Counted from the stretch's first letter, positions 25,438 to 35,715 are shown. The stretch: 64,000 bases of DNA from Nocardia alni (GCF_019038435.1 NZ_JAGPOX010000026.1:16142-80141), one strand, 5' to 3'. Translations and numbers: made by a program. Notes: a model not told the origin generated them from the letters alone.

Positions 25438-25484
25438 GTCCGGGCTCACCGCCATCCCACCGCAATCGTGCGGTGAGCCCGGAC
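25438..25484. terminator. Bidirectional terminator between yiaAB-like gene and purL
   Basis: GTCCGGGCTCACCGC at 25438-25452 and its perfect complement at 25470-25484 enclose a 17-base loop. It lies between two convergent genes. Confidence 0.85.
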
Positions 25485-25519
25485 TGTGGAGGGGATCGGG
25501 CTCACCGCCGCTGTTCCGC

Positions 25520-27832
25520 TCAGCCGAACAGCCGATGCAAAGTGCCTTCGTGCGCGGCGCGCAACTCGTCCAGCGTGACCGAGAACTGGCCCTGTACCTC
25601 GACCGAATCCGAGCCCTGGTCGACCACACCGATGCGTACCCAGGGCAATTCGCGCGCGGTGCACATCTTGGTGAAGCGGGCCTCCTCCGAACGCGGCACG
25701 GCGACGAGCACCCGCCCGGCCGATTCGGAGAACAGCGTCACGAACGGATCGGCATTCTCCGGCAGCAGGATCCGGCAGCCCGTCTCACCGGCCAGCGCCG
25801 CCTCGACCACGGTCTGCACCAGACCGCCCTCGCTGACATCGTGTGCGGCGCTGATCAATCCGTCCCGGGACCCGGAGGTGAGCACCTCGGCGAGCAGCTG
25901 TTCGCGGGCCAGATCGACCCGCGGGGGCACGCCGCCGAGGTGGTCGTGCTCGACCTGCGCCCAGATGGATCCGTCGAGCTCGTCGCGGGTGTCGCCCAGC
26001 AGGATCAGCGTCTCGCCCGGTTCGGTGCCCAGGCCGGTCGGGATGCGGCGGTGCACATCGTCGATGACGCCGAGCACGCCGACCACGGGCGTGGGCAGGA
26101 TGGCCGTCTGCCCGGTCTGGTTGTAGAAGCTCACATTGCCGCCGGTGACCGGGATGCCCAGGGCCGCACAACCGTCCGCCAGGCCGCGCACGGCCTGCTG
26201 GAACTGCCACATCACGCCCGGATCCTCCGGCGAGCCGAAGTTCAGGCAGTTGGTGACGGCCTTCGGGGTCGCGCCGGTGGTGGCGACGTTGCGGAACGCC
26301 TCGGCCAGCGCCAGCTGCGCACCAGTGTACGGGTCGAGCTTGGTGTAGCGGCCGGAGGCGTCGGTGGCCAGCGCGATCCCGCGGCCGGAGGTCTCATCGA
26401 TGCGGATCACGCCGGCGTCGGCGTGTTCGGCCAGGACCGTGTTGCCACGCACGTACCGGTCGTACTGCTCGGTGATCCAGCGGCGGCTGCACAGCTGCGG
26501 GCTGGCCAGGAGCTTCAGCAGCGTGGCGCGCAGTTGCGCACCGGACGCCGGGCGGGGCAGCGACGCGGAGGTGTCGGCGATCAGCGCGTCCTGGGTGTCG
26601 GGACGCCGCACCGGGCGCTCGTAGACCGGGCCCTCGTGCGCGACGGTGCGCGGCGGAACATCCACCACGGTCTCGCCGTGCCAGGTGATGACCAGATGCT
26701 CGCCGTCGGTGACCTCGCCGATCACCGTCGCCAGGGTGTCCCACCTGTGACAGACCGCCATGAACGCGTCGACGTTCTCCGGCGTCACCACCGCGCACAT
26801 GCGCTCCTGCGATTCGCTCGACAGGACTTCCGCGGGAGTCATATTGGCCGCACGCAGCGGCACGCTGTCCAGGGCGATACGCATGCCCCCATCCCCGGCG
26901 GCCGCCAGCTCCGATGTGGCACAGGACAATCCCGCGCCGCCGAGATCCTGGATGCCGACCACCAGACCGGCCGCGTACAGCTCGAGGCAGCACTCGATGA
27001 GCACCTTCTCGGTGAACGGGTCGCCGACCTGCACGCTCGGGAGTTTCTTTCGGCCGGTGCCGGATTCGTCGCCGGAGAAGGTATCCGAGGCTAGCACCGA
27101 CACGCCGCCGATGCCGTCGAGGCCGGTCCGCGCGCCGAACAGAATGATCTTGTTGCCCGCGCCCGAGGCGAACGCGAGATGCAGATCCTCCACTCGCATC
27201 ACGCCCGCGCACAGCGCGTTCACCAGCGGATTACCTTGGTACGACGAGTCGAAGACGGTCTCGCCGCCCACATTCGGCAGGCCGAGCGAGTTGCCGTACC
27301 CGCCGACGCCGCGCACCACGCCGTCGACCACACGCCGGGTGTCGGGATGATCGGCCGCGCCGAACCGCAGCTGATCCATCACCGCGATCGGGCGCGCGCC
27401 CATGGCCATGATGTCGCGCACGATGCCGCCGACACCTGTGGCCGCGCCCTGATAGGGCTCCACGTACGAGGGATGGTTGTGGCTCTCCACCTTGAAGGTG
27501 ACCGCCCAGCCGTCGCCGATGTCGACCACACCGGCGTTCTCGCCGATCCCGGCCAGCATGGACTTGCGCATCTCGTCGGTGGTGGTCTGCCCGAAGTAGC
27601 GCAGGTGCACCTTCGAGGACTTGTAGGAGCAGTGCTCGCTCCACATCACCGAATACATCGCCAGCTCGGCGTCGGTGGGGCGGCGACCCAGGATCTCCCG
27701 GATGCGGGCGTACTCGTCGTCCTTGAGTCCCAACTCCTTGTAGGGCTGCGCGGTATCCGGGGTGGCCTCGGCGGCGCTGACGGTGTCGACGTGGACAGTC
27801 ACGGTGAGTACCAGGGTCCTTTCGGCGGGCAT
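25520..27832 (-). CDS. purL: Phosphoribosylformylglycinamidine synthase, large subunit (PurL, small form)
   Basis: 770 residues from the ATG at 27832; a GTG at 27802 ([13 protein letters not shown]) is equally plausible because neither has a clear ribosome site. Landmarks are [20 protein letters not shown], the [16 protein letters not shown] active-site region, [20 protein letters not shown] and [15 protein letters not shown]. At this length it is the PurL that works with separate PurQ and PurS, both present 7 kb away (32452-33359). The complex converts FGAR plus glutamine to FGAM in the cytosol. It is monocistronic, with a divergent GT87 gene upstream. Confidence 0.97.
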   Translation of the reverse strand: MPAERTLVLTVTVHVDTVSAAEATPDTAQPYKELGLKDDEYARIREILGRRPTDAELAMYSVMWSEHCSYKSSKVHLRYFGQTTTDEMRKSMLAGIGENAGVVDIGDGWAVTFKVESHNHPSYVEPYQGAATGVGGIVRDIMAMGARPIAVMDQLRFGAADHPDTRRVVDGVVRGVGGYGNSLGLPNVGGETVFDSSYQGNPLVNALCAGVMRVEDLHLAFASGAGNKIILFGARTGLDGIGGVSVLASDTFSGDESGTGRKKLPSVQVGDPFTEKVLIECCLELYAAGLVVGIQDLGGAGLSCATSELAAAGDGGMRIALDSVPLRAANMTPAEVLSSESQERMCAVVTPENVDAFMAVCHRWDTLATVIGEVTDGEHLVITWHGETVVDVPPRTVAHEGPVYERPVRRPDTQDALIADTSASLPRPASGAQLRATLLKLLASPQLCSRRWITEQYDRYVRGNTVLAEHADAGVIRIDETSGRGIALATDASGRYTKLDPYTGAQLALAEAFRNVATTGATPKAVTNCLNFGSPEDPGVMWQFQQAVRGLADGCAALGIPVTGGNVSFYNQTGQTAILPTPVVGVLGVIDDVHRRIPTGLGTEPGETLILLGDTRDELDGSIWAQVEHDHLGGVPPRVDLAREQLLAEVLTSGSRDGLISAAHDVSEGGLVQTVVEAALAGETGCRILLPENADPFVTLFSESAGRVLVAVPRSEEARFTKMCTARELPWVRIGVVDQGSDSVEVQGQFSVTLDELRAAHEGTLHRLFG

Positions 27833-27981
27833 GCGAAGGCCGTGAGCCAGAGGCTGGGAGCGGCGGATACTGCCCGCAGTCTAATGCGTGGCAAACGCGC
27901 GCCCGCAGACGGAGTGTTGTTGACACCGCCCGGACACCCGCGTTACCCAGGGCTGTTGGCCGAACGGGCTACTCTGGCCCC

Positions 27982-29352
27982 GTGAACGAGCGTTCCAGGG
28001 TGGTGGATCCGGACGAATTGCCCGCGACGACATCAGCAGGACCGTCCACCACCGGCCTAACGGCTCGGCAGGTACGGCTGCTGACGATCGCGGTCGCGCT
28101 GTTCGTCGTCTCCGCGATCGTCTGCATGGCGGCCGGACTCTGGAAGGGCTATATCGACCTACAGGTCTATCGCAACGGCGCCCGGGTCTGGCTCGACGGC
28201 GGCAATCTCTACGGCCCGATTCCGAAGGTGTTCGGGCTCGGGCTGCCGTTCACCTATCCCCCGCTGGCCGCGCTGCTGTTCGCACCGCTGGCCGTGATGC
28301 ACCTGTACGTCGCGGAGTGGGTGATGCTGGCGCTGTCGATCGCGTGCCTGGCCCTGACCGTGTGGCTGGTGTCCGTGCGGCTGCGCCCGCGCATGGACTC
28401 GCCGACGCGCCTGGCCCTGGTGATCGGCGCGGTCGCGCTGTTCGGATTGTCCGAGCCGGTCCGTCAGACGTACAACTTCGGGCAGATCAACCTGCTGCTG
28501 ATGGCTGCCATCACCCTGGATGTGCTGATGCGCAAGCCCTTCTGGCCGCGCGGCATGCTGATCGGCATCGCGGTATCGATCAAACTGACACCCGGCGGGT
28601 TCCTGCTGTACTTCCTGATGCGGCGGGATTGGCGCGCGGCGACCACCCTGGTGCTGTCCGCGCTGGGCGCGGTCGCGGTGGGCTTCGCGCTGTTCCCGCA
28701 CGAGTCGTCCCAGTACTGGTTCCACACGGTGCTCGACACCGGCCGCATAGGGCAGCCGTCGTTTCCGGGGAATCAGTCGCTCAAGGGAATGGCGTTCCGG
28801 CTAGGTGTGTCCGAGCACACCGCCGATACCGTCTGGATCGTGTTGTCGGTGATCACGATCGCGCTCGCGGCCGTACTGATGGCGCGGCTGTTCGCCGAGG
28901 AGAAACGGGCGCGGGCCGATCCCGCCGACGCGCGATCGGCCGCGCCCGCGGCGCCCGCCGCGCAGCTCGCCGCGCTGATCGTCAACGCCGCAGCGGTCCT
29001 GCTGGTTTCGCCGATCTCCTGGTCACACCACTGGGTCTGGGTGAGCTTGGCCGCGATCGTGGCCGCCGACGCCATCGACCGCGGACGGCACGAACGACAC
29101 AGCCGGATATTCTTCCAGCTTTCCACCGCCGCGATCGCGGTGATGTTCATGGTGGGACCGCAGTGGCTGCTCCCGCACCTCGACGGGCGCGAGCGCGGCT
29201 GGTCCCTGTGGGAGCAGGTCATCGGCTCGAGTTCGGTGCTGGTGACGTTCGCGGTACTGGTGGCCGCCACCGTGGCCTACCGGCCGATCTACCGCCCCTC
29301 GCCGGCCAAACCGCTCTCCGGGGTCAGGAACGCGGCCAGCGCCGCCGAGTAG
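27982..29352 (+). CDS. GT87 family polyprenol-dependent mannosyltransferase-like protein
   Basis: 456 residues with a GTG start. About ten to eleven hydrophobic helices are seen, and after the first is the GT-C loop [19 protein letters not shown] with Asp59, which corresponds to the catalytic Asp of PimE-type enzymes. [17 protein letters not shown] and [16 protein letters not shown] ([20 protein letters not shown]) segments are typical of DUF2029. Such enzymes transfer mannose or arabinose from polyprenyl phosphate to phosphatidylinositol mannosides, lipomannan or arabinogalactan outside the membrane. The acceptor cannot be decided. Its 3' end overlaps the convergent peptidase gene by 64 bp. 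Confidence 0.87.
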   Translation: MNERSRVVDPDELPATTSAGPSTTGLTARQVRLLTIAVALFVVSAIVCMAAGLWKGYIDLQVYRNGARVWLDGGNLYGPIPKVFGLGLPFTYPPLAALLFAPLAVMHLYVAEWVMLALSIACLALTVWLVSVRLRPRMDSPTRLALVIGAVALFGLSEPVRQTYNFGQINLLLMAAITLDVLMRKPFWPRGMLIGIAVSIKLTPGGFLLYFLMRRDWRAATTLVLSALGAVAVGFALFPHESSQYWFHTVLDTGRIGQPSFPGNQSLKGMAFRLGVSEHTADTVWIVLSVITIALAAVLMARLFAEEKRARADPADARSAAPAAPAAQLAALIVNAAAVLLVSPISWSHHWVWVSLAAIVAADAIDRGRHERHSRIFFQLSTAAIAVMFMVGPQWLLPHLDGRERGWSLWEQVIGSSSVLVTFAVLVAATVAYRPIYRPSPAKPLSGVRNAASAAE

Positions 29353-30641
29353 GCGGGCACGTCGGCCGCGCCCATAAGTTCGCGCGCCGAGTGCATGGCC
29401 AGCTGAGGCGCACCGACGTCGACGGTCGGTATACCGGTGCGCGCGGCGCTCATCGGGCCGATCGTGGACCCGCACGGCAGGTCGGCACGGTGCACATACC
29501 GTTGCAGCGGGACCTGCGCCTGCGCGCAGGCCAGGGCGAACGCGCCGGCCCCGAACGCGTCGGTCGCGTAGCGCAGGTTCTGGTTCACCTTCAGCACCGG
29601 GCCGCCGTTGACCTGGATCCGGTGTGCGGGCTCGTGCCGCTCGGGATAGTTGGGGTGCGTGGCGTGCGCCATATCGCCCGAGGCCAGGACCGAACCCGCG
29701 AGTGCGGCCAGGTATTCCGAGCGTCCGCCGCCGCGGGCGAGCACGATGCGCTCCAGGATCGAGGACAGCAGATCGGACTGCGCACCGCGATCGGATTGGC
29801 TGCCGACCTCCTCGTGGTCGAACATCGCCAATACGGGTGTCGCACCGCGCGGTTCGGCCGCGGCGGCCAGGAAGGCGTGCAGTCCGGCGTAGCAGGTGCC
29901 CTGGTTGTCCAGGCGCGGCGCGCTGACCAGGTCCAGGTCGCGGCCGACCAGCCGGCTGGGTGTCAGGTCGTGGGTCATCAGCTCCCAGCCCAGGATCGCG
30001 GCGGGGTCGATCTCGGCCCGCTCGGCCAGATATCCCAGGAATGATCGCGGTTCGCCGCCCACGCCCCAGACCGCGTTGACGTGCCGCTGTGGATCCAGGC
30101 TCACCCCCTTGCGATCCTCGGACAGGTGGATCGCCAGCTGCGGCACTCGCAGAATCGGCTCGTCGATGCGAATCAGCCGCTGGGACACCGCATTTCCGTC
30201 GCGAACCGACAGCCGCCCGGAGACGCCCAGTTCCCGGTCCAGCCACGAGTTGAGCCAGGCGCCGCCGTAGGGCTCCAGGCCGACGAGCTGCCAGCCCGCC
30301 GAGGCCAGATCCGGATGCTGCTTGACCCGCAGATTCGGGCTGTCGGTATGCGCGCCCACCACCCGGAACGGCCACTGCTCCGCCGTGCCCGACCAGGCCA
30401 CCAGGGATCCGCCGCGCACCACGAAGAAATCGCCGGTCGCGCCCTGCGTCCACGGCATCGCCTCGGGCAATTCGCGGAATCCCCGCGCCGTCAATTCGGT
30501 GGCGACGGTGTGCACGACATGGAAGGGCGAGGGCGAGGCGTCGATGAAAGTACACAGTCCGGACGCCGTCGCAGTAGTCGAGACGGGCCCACCCGTCGCC
30601 CGACCGCCACCTCCCACTGAATCGCTACGCGATGCTGTCAT
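29289..30641 (-). CDS. pepC: M18 family aminopeptidase
   Basis: 450 residues. The family start [20 protein letters not shown] is followed by [14 protein letters not shown] (metal ligand His and Asp), [17 protein letters not shown] (Glu-Glu catalytic and metal site) and the C-terminal [18 protein letters not shown] (metal His). It is a cytosolic zinc aminopeptidase that forms dodecamers and removes N-terminal, often acidic, residues. It corresponds to Rv0800. The first about 25 residues (Gly/Ser-rich) lie before the conserved domain, so a later start is possible. Its C-terminal coding end overlaps the GT87 gene tail-to-tail. Confidence 0.95.
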   Translation of the reverse strand: MTASRSDSVGGGGRATGGPVSTTATASGLCTFIDASPSPFHVVHTVATELTARGFRELPEAMPWTQGATGDFFVVRGGSLVAWSGTAEQWPFRVVGAHTDSPNLRVKQHPDLASAGWQLVGLEPYGGAWLNSWLDRELGVSGRLSVRDGNAVSQRLIRIDEPILRVPQLAIHLSEDRKGVSLDPQRHVNAVWGVGGEPRSFLGYLAERAEIDPAAILGWELMTHDLTPSRLVGRDLDLVSAPRLDNQGTCYAGLHAFLAAAAEPRGATPVLAMFDHEEVGSQSDRGAQSDLLSSILERIVLARGGGRSEYLAALAGSVLASGDMAHATHPNYPERHEPAHRIQVNGGPVLKVNQNLRYATDAFGAGAFALACAQAQVPLQRYVHRADLPCGSTIGPMSAARTGIPTVDVGAPQLAMHSARELMGAADVPAYSAALAAFLTPESGLAGEGR

Positions 30642-30663
30642 ACCCGGATCTTATGGGGACGAT

Positions 30664-30688
30664 CAGCCGGCGGGGTGGGTGAGCTCAG
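30664..30688. repeat. 25-bp dispersed motif, copy 2
   Basis: CAGCCGGCGGGGTGGGTGAG plus CTCAG, two mismatches from 2411-2435. It fills most of the gap between the MarR gene and the peptidase gene. Confidence 0.55.
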
Positions 30689-30690
30689 CG

Positions 30691-31128
30691 TCAATCTCCG
30701 ACAGGGACCTCCGCCACCAGCTCGAGCAGGCGAAGCAGCTCGGTATGGTTTCGGCCGCCTATGCGCTTGCGCAACTGTTCCTCGGCCCGTGCCTCCTCGG
30801 CACGCACCGATTCCACCAACTCGACCCCGCGCCTGCTCAACCCGATCAGAATGCGACGACGATCGTCCTCGGCGGCGATGCGGAAGATCAGGCCGCGTTC
30901 GGCCAGCGCATCGGCATGCCGGGTGGCCGACGAGGGCGGCAGTTGCGACCTCGACGCCAGCTCGGTCATCGTGATTCCGACCTGATCGGACAGATTGGAC
31001 AGCATCGCCCAGTGATCGGGTGTAAGTTGCCTAGCGCACAGGGCTGTGTCGAGGTGACGCAGCCAACGGCGTTCCGCCGCGCGCAGCGCTCCATGCAGCG
31101 TAGAAAACCCGCTTACAATGGTCGACAT
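30691..31128 (-). CDS. MarR family transcriptional regulator
   Basis: 145 residues from the ATG at 31128 with GGAAG upstream. The winged helix runs QLTPDHWAMLSNLSDQVGIT, MTELASRSQLPPSSATRHAD and ALAERGLIFRIAAEDDRRRI, where the DDRR wing is diagnostic. The protein ends EVPVGD. It is divergent from the AmiC-like gene with only 51 bp between starts, so it most likely controls that gene and itself. The inducer is unknown; MarR proteins usually respond to small aromatic or oxidising molecules. Confidence 0.92.
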   Translation of the reverse strand: MSTIVSGFSTLHGALRAAERRWLRHLDTALCARQLTPDHWAMLSNLSDQVGITMTELASRSQLPPSSATRHADALAERGLIFRIAAEDDRRRILIGLSRRGVELVESVRAEEARAEEQLRKRIGGRNHTELLRLLELVAEVPVGD

Positions 31129-31179
31129 ATTTTCTTCCGCCCATTCAATTTTCAACTCGGACGAGAAGAAGGGTACCGA

Positions 31180-32262
31180 ATGTTGCCGTACTTTGACCGT
31201 CCGGATGATGTGACGGAAGTCCTCAATATTATGCCCCTTCAAGGGACTGCCGGAATTGTCGCGCCTTCGTGCGAGGCGGCAATGGCCCTCGCGGTGGAGG
31301 AGATCAACGGGAGCGATGGGATTCTGGGGCGCCCCGTGCGGGTCACCACCATCGATGGCGGCCGTGCGCCGTGCGAGGTCGCGCGGGAGGTCTCGGCCCT
31401 GCTGGCCACCGGCATGATCGACGCGATCACCGGCTGGCACACCTCGGCGGTGCGCCGCGCGGTGGCTCGCGCCGCCGACGGGCGGGTGCCATATCTGTTC
31501 GCGACCATCCACGAGGACCTGCCCGACGAGGGCCCGGGTGTGCTTCTGGTCGGCGACAGCAGCGCCGGGCACATCCTGCCCGCGATGCGCTGGCTGCACG
31601 ATCAGTTCGGGGCCACGCGCTGGGCGATCGTCGGCAACGACTACATCTGGCCCCTGGCCACCGCGCGGGCCGTGCGCGCCGCCCATCGGGGCACGATCAC
31701 GCTGGAACACTACGTTCCCCTGGGCACAACGGATTTCACCGAACTCCTGCGCGATCCGCGGCTGGACCGCGCCGACGGCATCGTGCTGCTGCTGGTGGGC
31801 AACGACGCGGTGCGTTTCAACCAGCAGTACGCGCGAACCGGCCGGTCCGCTCACCAGGTGCGGATCAGCCCGGCCATCGATGAGACCGTCCTGCTCGCCT
31901 CCGGGGCCGCGGCCAACGAGAACCTCTACGCGATCTCGAGCTTCTTCCCGGACACCTCCGAGGACCCGGACCGGCTGGAGCGCTACCACCGCCTGCACGG
32001 CCCGTTCGCACCCCAGCTCACCTACTTCGGCAACACCGTCTACGAGGCGATGCACATGCTGCGGTCGATGGCCCATACGCTCGGCTCGTTCGATGTGCGC
32101 CGCATGCACACGGCCTTGGCCGAGGGCCTCCTGCTCGATTCCCCCTCCGGCGGAATGATCTTCCAGGACAACCACGCGGTACCGGCACGCGGCCTGATCG
32201 CCCGCGCCGAGGGAGTGAACCTGCGCATCCTGGATACCTTGGAGCACTTACGCATGCGCTGA
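31180..32262 (+). CDS. AmiC/UrtA-like ligand-binding protein without signal peptide
   Basis: 360 residues from the ATG at 31180 with GAAGAAGGG upstream; a longer open frame exists but crosses the MarR gene. It belongs to the Peripla_BP_5 type I fold: LQGTAGIVAPSCEAAMALAV, EEINGSDGILGRPVRV, then WAIVGNDYIWPLATARAVRA (AmiC has GSDYIYP here) and LTYFGNTVYEAMHMLRSMAH. No signal peptide or lipobox is seen, so it should be cytosolic, as in Pseudomonas AmiC, the amide sensor that restrains the antiterminator AmiR. No ABC permease and no AmiR-type protein is nearby. It probably senses an amide, urea-like or amino-acid ligand for the divergent MarR regulator, which is inference. Confidence 0.82.
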   Translation: MLPYFDRPDDVTEVLNIMPLQGTAGIVAPSCEAAMALAVEEINGSDGILGRPVRVTTIDGGRAPCEVAREVSALLATGMIDAITGWHTSAVRRAVARAADGRVPYLFATIHEDLPDEGPGVLLVGDSSAGHILPAMRWLHDQFGATRWAIVGNDYIWPLATARAVRAAHRGTITLEHYVPLGTTDFTELLRDPRLDRADGIVLLLVGNDAVRFNQQYARTGRSAHQVRISPAIDETVLLASGAAANENLYAISSFFPDTSEDPDRLERYHRLHGPFAPQLTYFGNTVYEAMHMLRSMAHTLGSFDVRRMHTALAEGLLLDSPSGGMIFQDNHAVPARGLIARAEGVNLRILDTLEHLRMR

Positions 32263-32355
32263 GCCAAAGCTGAAATCAACACGAGTCACATTGTCGTTCC
32301 GACACGCCCACCATTACTATTTCGCGCACATCATGGTCATTTTCGCGGACAGTCG

Positions 32356-32431
32356 TCCCGGCATGCTTGTGGCCGGGATCCACGCAGCACACCCCGCCAT
32401 TCCGGCGCAAGCCTGCCGAAAATGACGGGGT
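32356..32431. repeat. REP-like double hairpin (copy 1 of a dispersed family)
   Basis: Hairpin 1: TCCCGGC (32356-32362) with GCCGGGA (32372-32378). Hairpin 2: ACCCCG-CATT-CGGC (32391-32406) with its imperfect complement ending at 32431. The core CCGGCATGCTTGTGGCCGG resembles CCGGCACGCTTTTGGCCGG at 47431-47449. It lies between convergent genes, so it may also terminate transcription. Confidence 0.6.
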
Positions 32432-32451
32432 GTAACGGATATTCGGGTTCT

Positions 32452-33126
32452 CTAGGCCGATACGAGAGTGTCGACCACCGACAGGAACATCCCCAGACCG
32501 TCGTCGCTGGGACCGGTCAGGGGTTCGGTGGCGTGTTCGGGGTGCGGCATGAGGCCGACGATGCGGCCGTTCGCCGAGGAGATTCCGGCGATATCGCGCT
32601 GCGAGCCGTTCGGGTTCTCACCGGAGTAGCGGAACACCACGCGGCCCTCGCCCTCGAGCTCGTCGAGCACCGACTCGGTGGCCTGATAGCGGCCCTCGGC
32701 GTTCTTGACCGGGATCAGGATCTGCGCGCCCGGCTCGTAGCGGGAGGTCCAGGCCGTATCGGTGCGCTCGACGCGCAGCCACTGGTCGCGGCAGACGAAG
32801 TGCAGGCCCTCGTTGCGGGTCAGCGCGCCGGGCAGCAGCCCGGCCTCGCACAGCACCTGGAAGCCGTTGCAGATGCCCAGCGTGGGCATGCCCCGCCCGG
32901 CGGCCTCGACGACCTTGCCCATGACCGGTGCGAACCGGGCGATGGCGCCGGCGCGCAGATAGTCGCCGTAGGAGAAGCCGCCGGGCACGATCACCGCGTC
33001 GACGTTTTTCAGGTCGGCGTCGGCATGCCACAGGCTGACCGCCTCGGCTCCGGCCAGGCGTACCGCGCGGGCGGCGTCGACATCGTCGAGGGTGCCCGGG
33101 AAGGTGATGACACCGATGCGTGCCAT
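32452..33126 (-). CDS. purQ: Phosphoribosylformylglycinamidine synthase, glutaminase subunit
   Basis: 224 residues from the ATG at 33126. Class I glutamine amidotransferase: nucleophile Cys86 in [13 protein letters not shown], and the His/Glu of the triad in GLMPHPEHA near the C-terminus. The start [15 protein letters not shown] is conserved. It supplies ammonia to PurL for FGAM formation. The start overlaps the purS stop by one base (TGATG), so purS and purQ are translationally coupled. Confidence 0.97.
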   Translation of the reverse strand: MARIGVITFPGTLDDVDAARAVRLAGAEAVSLWHADADLKNVDAVIVPGGFSYGDYLRAGAIARFAPVMGKVVEAAGRGMPTLGICNGFQVLCEAGLLPGALTRNEGLHFVCRDQWLRVERTDTAWTSRYEPGAQILIPVKNAEGRYQATESVLDELEGEGRVVFRYSGENPNGSQRDIAGISSANGRIVGLMPHPEHATEPLTGPSDDGLGMFLSVVDTLVSA

Positions 33127-33359
33127 CAGAGCCGGACCACTTTCCACTCCTCGATCACCGTATTGGCCAGCAGGCCCTCGGCGATCTGCTCGAGCTCCGC
33201 GTCGCTGACGCTCTCATCGATGTCGAGTTCGAATCGCTTGCCCTGCCGCACATCCGCCACACCCGGGAAACCCAGACGTCCGAGCGCACCGACGATGGCC
33301 TGACCCTGCGGATCCAGGATCTCGGCCTTCGGCATCACCTCGACCACGACTCGTGCCAC
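33126..33359 (-). CDS. purS: Phosphoribosylformylglycinamidine synthase, PurS subunit
   Basis: 77 residues, typical for PurS. It begins [20 protein letters not shown] and has [20 protein letters not shown] and [20 protein letters not shown]. PurS bridges PurQ and PurL and helps channel ammonia. It is first in the purSQ pair; purL is on the same strand but 5.3 kb downstream. Confidence 0.97.
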   Translation of the reverse strand: MARVVVEVMPKAEILDPQGQAIVGALGRLGFPGVADVRQGKRFELDIDESVSDAELEQIAEGLLANTVIEEWKVVRL

Positions 33360-33479
33360 GCGACTAGCTCCTCACGCTGGTGGGGGGTTACCCGCACAGC
33401 GTAATCGGCGCAGCTCTCGCACTCAGCGCCGGGTACTGATCACGAGCGAGGCGTCCGCCGGCGCGATTAAAGTAACCAC

Positions 33480-34124
33480 ATGCGCATAGCCCACTTCGGT
33501 CACTCCTGTGTTCTCGTGGAATTCGACGGCGTGAAGATCCTGTTCGACCCGGGCAATTTCTCCCACGGATTCGAGGGCGTCACCGGCCTCGACGCCATCG
33601 CGATCACCCATCAGCATCCCGACCACATCGACCCGAACCGGATCGGGCAGCTCATCGAGCAGAATCCGCAGGCCCGGCTGCTCAGCGATCCGCAGACCGC
33701 TCAGCTGCGCGACGAACCGTGGGAGGCGGTGCACGCGGGCAACGTGCTGACGCTCGGCGGCATGCAGATCACCGGCGGCGGCGGACGGCACGCGGTGATC
33801 CACCCGGAGATCCCGGTCATCGACAACACCGTGTACCAGCTGGGCACCCCGCAGGATCCGGCGCAGTTCGTGCACCCCGGGGACTCCCTCTGGGTTCCGC
33901 CGAGTCCGGTCGGCGTGCTGGCCCTGCCCGCCGCCGCGCCGTGGATGCGCATGAGCGAGGCCGTGGACTACCTGCGCGCGGTATCCCCGCGCACGGCAGT
34001 GCCGATCCACCACGGCATCATCGAATCCGCCGCCCTGGGCATCTATTTCGGCCGCTTCGAGGAAATGCGCCCGAAGACAACGGAATTCAAGCTGCTGCCG
34101 ACCGAGGGCGATCTCGAGTTCTGA
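33480..34124 (+). CDS. MBL-fold metallo-hydrolase (UlaG-like)
   Basis: 214 residues. It begins MRIAHFGHSCVLVEFDGVKI and LFDPGNF, then the zinc motif AITHQHPDHIDPNRI (H-x-H-x-D-H) near residue 42, and a final metal His in VPIHHGIIESAALGIYFGRF. No signal peptide. The substrate is unknown; relatives include UlaG lactonases and N-acyl-phosphatidylethanolamine-hydrolase-like enzymes. It is divergent from purS by 120 bp. A large hairpin follows the gene. Confidence 0.87.
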   Translation: MRIAHFGHSCVLVEFDGVKILFDPGNFSHGFEGVTGLDAIAITHQHPDHIDPNRIGQLIEQNPQARLLSDPQTAQLRDEPWEAVHAGNVLTLGGMQITGGGGRHAVIHPEIPVIDNTVYQLGTPQDPAQFVHPGDSLWVPPSPVGVLALPAAAPWMRMSEAVDYLRAVSPRTAVPIHHGIIESAALGIYFGRFEEMRPKTTEFKLLPTEGDLEF

Positions 34125-34228
34125 GCGTCAAGCGACAAAGCACCTCCATACGAACGCAACCACCGACGTGCCCAGCGGCGAAGCGTCTCTGTGCGCCGGA
34201 AGTCTCAGGCGGAGGCAATAACAGTGGA

Positions 34229-34322
34229 GTTTTCGGCGCGGCGTGTCGGTCGGGTGCCGCTGCGTAGGCGACGAAGGAGCAAGCAGCGGTGCCCGACCGA
34301 CACGCCTTCGGGCGCCGAAAAC
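34229..34322. repeat. Long composite hairpin between the metallo-hydrolase and the M20 peptidase genes
   Basis: Inner arms 34240-34263 and 34283-34306 match at 22 of 24 positions (GTGTCGGTCGGG and complement). Outer arms GTTTTCGGCGC (34229-34239) and GCGCCGAAAAC (34312-34322) pair perfectly after a 5-base bulge. GGAGCGAAGCGGAGG-type sequence follows. It sits between convergent genes and may terminate both. Confidence 0.75.
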
Positions 34323-34350
34323 CCGCCGGAGCGAAGCGGAGGCCGAAGAC

Positions 34351-35715
34351 TCAGTACGTCGCCAGGAACAGCGCCTCGGTGAGGGCGATGTTCTCGATCT
34401 CGGTGGGGTGCACGCTCTCGTTCGGGGCGTGGATCAGGCAGCTGGGCTCCTCGACGCCGATCAGCATGATCTCCGCGCCCGGATAGGTCTCGGCGAAGAC
34501 GGTGCACAGCGGGATCGAGCCGCCCTGGCCCTGGGTCGTGGCCGGTGTGCCGTAGGCCGCGGCGAAGGCCCGCTCCAGCGCGTGACGCGCCGGGCCGCTG
34601 CTGCCCGAGCGGAACGGCGCTCCGCTGGCCTCGGCCTGCACCGTGACCTTCGCGTGCCAGGGGACATTCGATTCCAGGTGTGCGGTAAGGGCTTTCAGCG
34701 CCTGCGCCGGCTCGATGCCGGGCGGGATACGCAGGTTCAGGCGCGCGGCCGCCGACCCCTGCACGGCCGCCGACGAGCCGACCACCTTCGGCGCATCGAT
34801 GCCCAGGATCGTCAGAGCCGGTCGCGCCCACAGCATGTCGGAGACCGTCCCGTCGCCGAGCAGTTCGACGCCGTCCAGGACGCCCGCGTCGGCGCGGAAC
34901 TGCTCGACCGGATATTGCACGCCGTCCCAGACCTGATCACCGGCGAGCCCGGCCACCGTGGTGTTGCCCTGCTCGTCGCGCAGCGTGGCCAGCAGATGCA
35001 CCAGCGCGGCGAGCGCATCGGGCGCGGCGCCGCCGAACATTCCCGAATGCATAGGTCCGGCAAGGGTTTCCACGGTGACGATAACGTTCACCGTGCCGCG
35101 CAGGGTCTGCGTAAAAGTGGGCACCCCGACCGCGAAATTGCCGCAGTCGCCGATCACCAGCGCGTCCGCGCGCAGCAGTTCGGCGTTCTTCGGGACGAAT
35201 GCCTCCATCCCGCCGGTGCCCTGCTCCTCGGACCCCTCGGACACGAGTGTGATCCCTACCGGAAAGTCCTTGCCGTCCAGGCTGTCCCGAAGCGCACGCA
35301 ATGCCGTCAGATGTGCGACGACGTTCCCCTTGCAGTCGGCCGCACCGCGTCCGTACCAGCGGCCGTCCCGCTCGGTGAGCTGCCACACCGGCGTATCCCA
35401 GGCGGCCTCGTCCAGCGGCGGCTGCACGTCGTAGTGGCAGTACAGCAGGACCGTCGGCGCCCCGGGGGGCGCGGGGTGCCGCGCGACGACGGCCATACTG
35501 CCGTCCGGGGTTTCGTGCAGTCCCGCATCGGTCAGGCCCACCTCGGCGAACGCATCGGCGACCCACTGCGCGGCCCTGTGGCATTCCTCGGGCGGGAACT
35601 GCCGTGGGTCGTGCACCGACCGGTACGAAACCAGTTCGGCCAGGTCGGCTTTCGCCCGCGGCATCAGCGACCGCACCCGCGCGCGCAGCGCCGCGGTCCG
35701 GGAATCGTCCGTCAT
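34351..35715 (-). CDS. M20 family dipeptidase / metallopeptidase
   Basis: 454 residues from the ATG at 35715. Further in-frame sequence reaches into the promoter of the divergent gene and is not conserved. Metal-site motifs are in order: VLLYCHYDVQPP (His, Asp), GRGAADCKGN (bridging Asp), LVSEGSEEQGTGG (catalytic and metal Glu), GNFAVG-type Asp region and CLIHAPNESVHP (His). The dimerisation domain lies in between, from GPMHSGMFGG. It hydrolyses dipeptides or N-acylated amino acids in the cytosol. It is probably the orthologue of mycobacterial M20/M25 dipeptidases. Confidence 0.93.
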   Translation of the reverse strand: MTDDSRTAALRARVRSLMPRAKADLAELVSYRSVHDPRQFPPEECHRAAQWVADAFAEVGLTDAGLHETPDGSMAVVARHPAPPGAPTVLLYCHYDVQPPLDEAAWDTPVWQLTERDGRWYGRGAADCKGNVVAHLTALRALRDSLDGKDFPVGITLVSEGSEEQGTGGMEAFVPKNAELLRADALVIGDCGNFAVGVPTFTQTLRGTVNVIVTVETLAGPMHSGMFGGAAPDALAALVHLLATLRDEQGNTTVAGLAGDQVWDGVQYPVEQFRADAGVLDGVELLGDGTVSDMLWARPALTILGIDAPKVVGSSAAVQGSAAARLNLRIPPGIEPAQALKALTAHLESNVPWHAKVTVQAEASGAPFRSGSSGPARHALERAFAAAYGTPATTQGQGGSIPLCTVFAETYPGAEIMLIGVEEPSCLIHAPNESVHPTEIENIALTEALFLATY

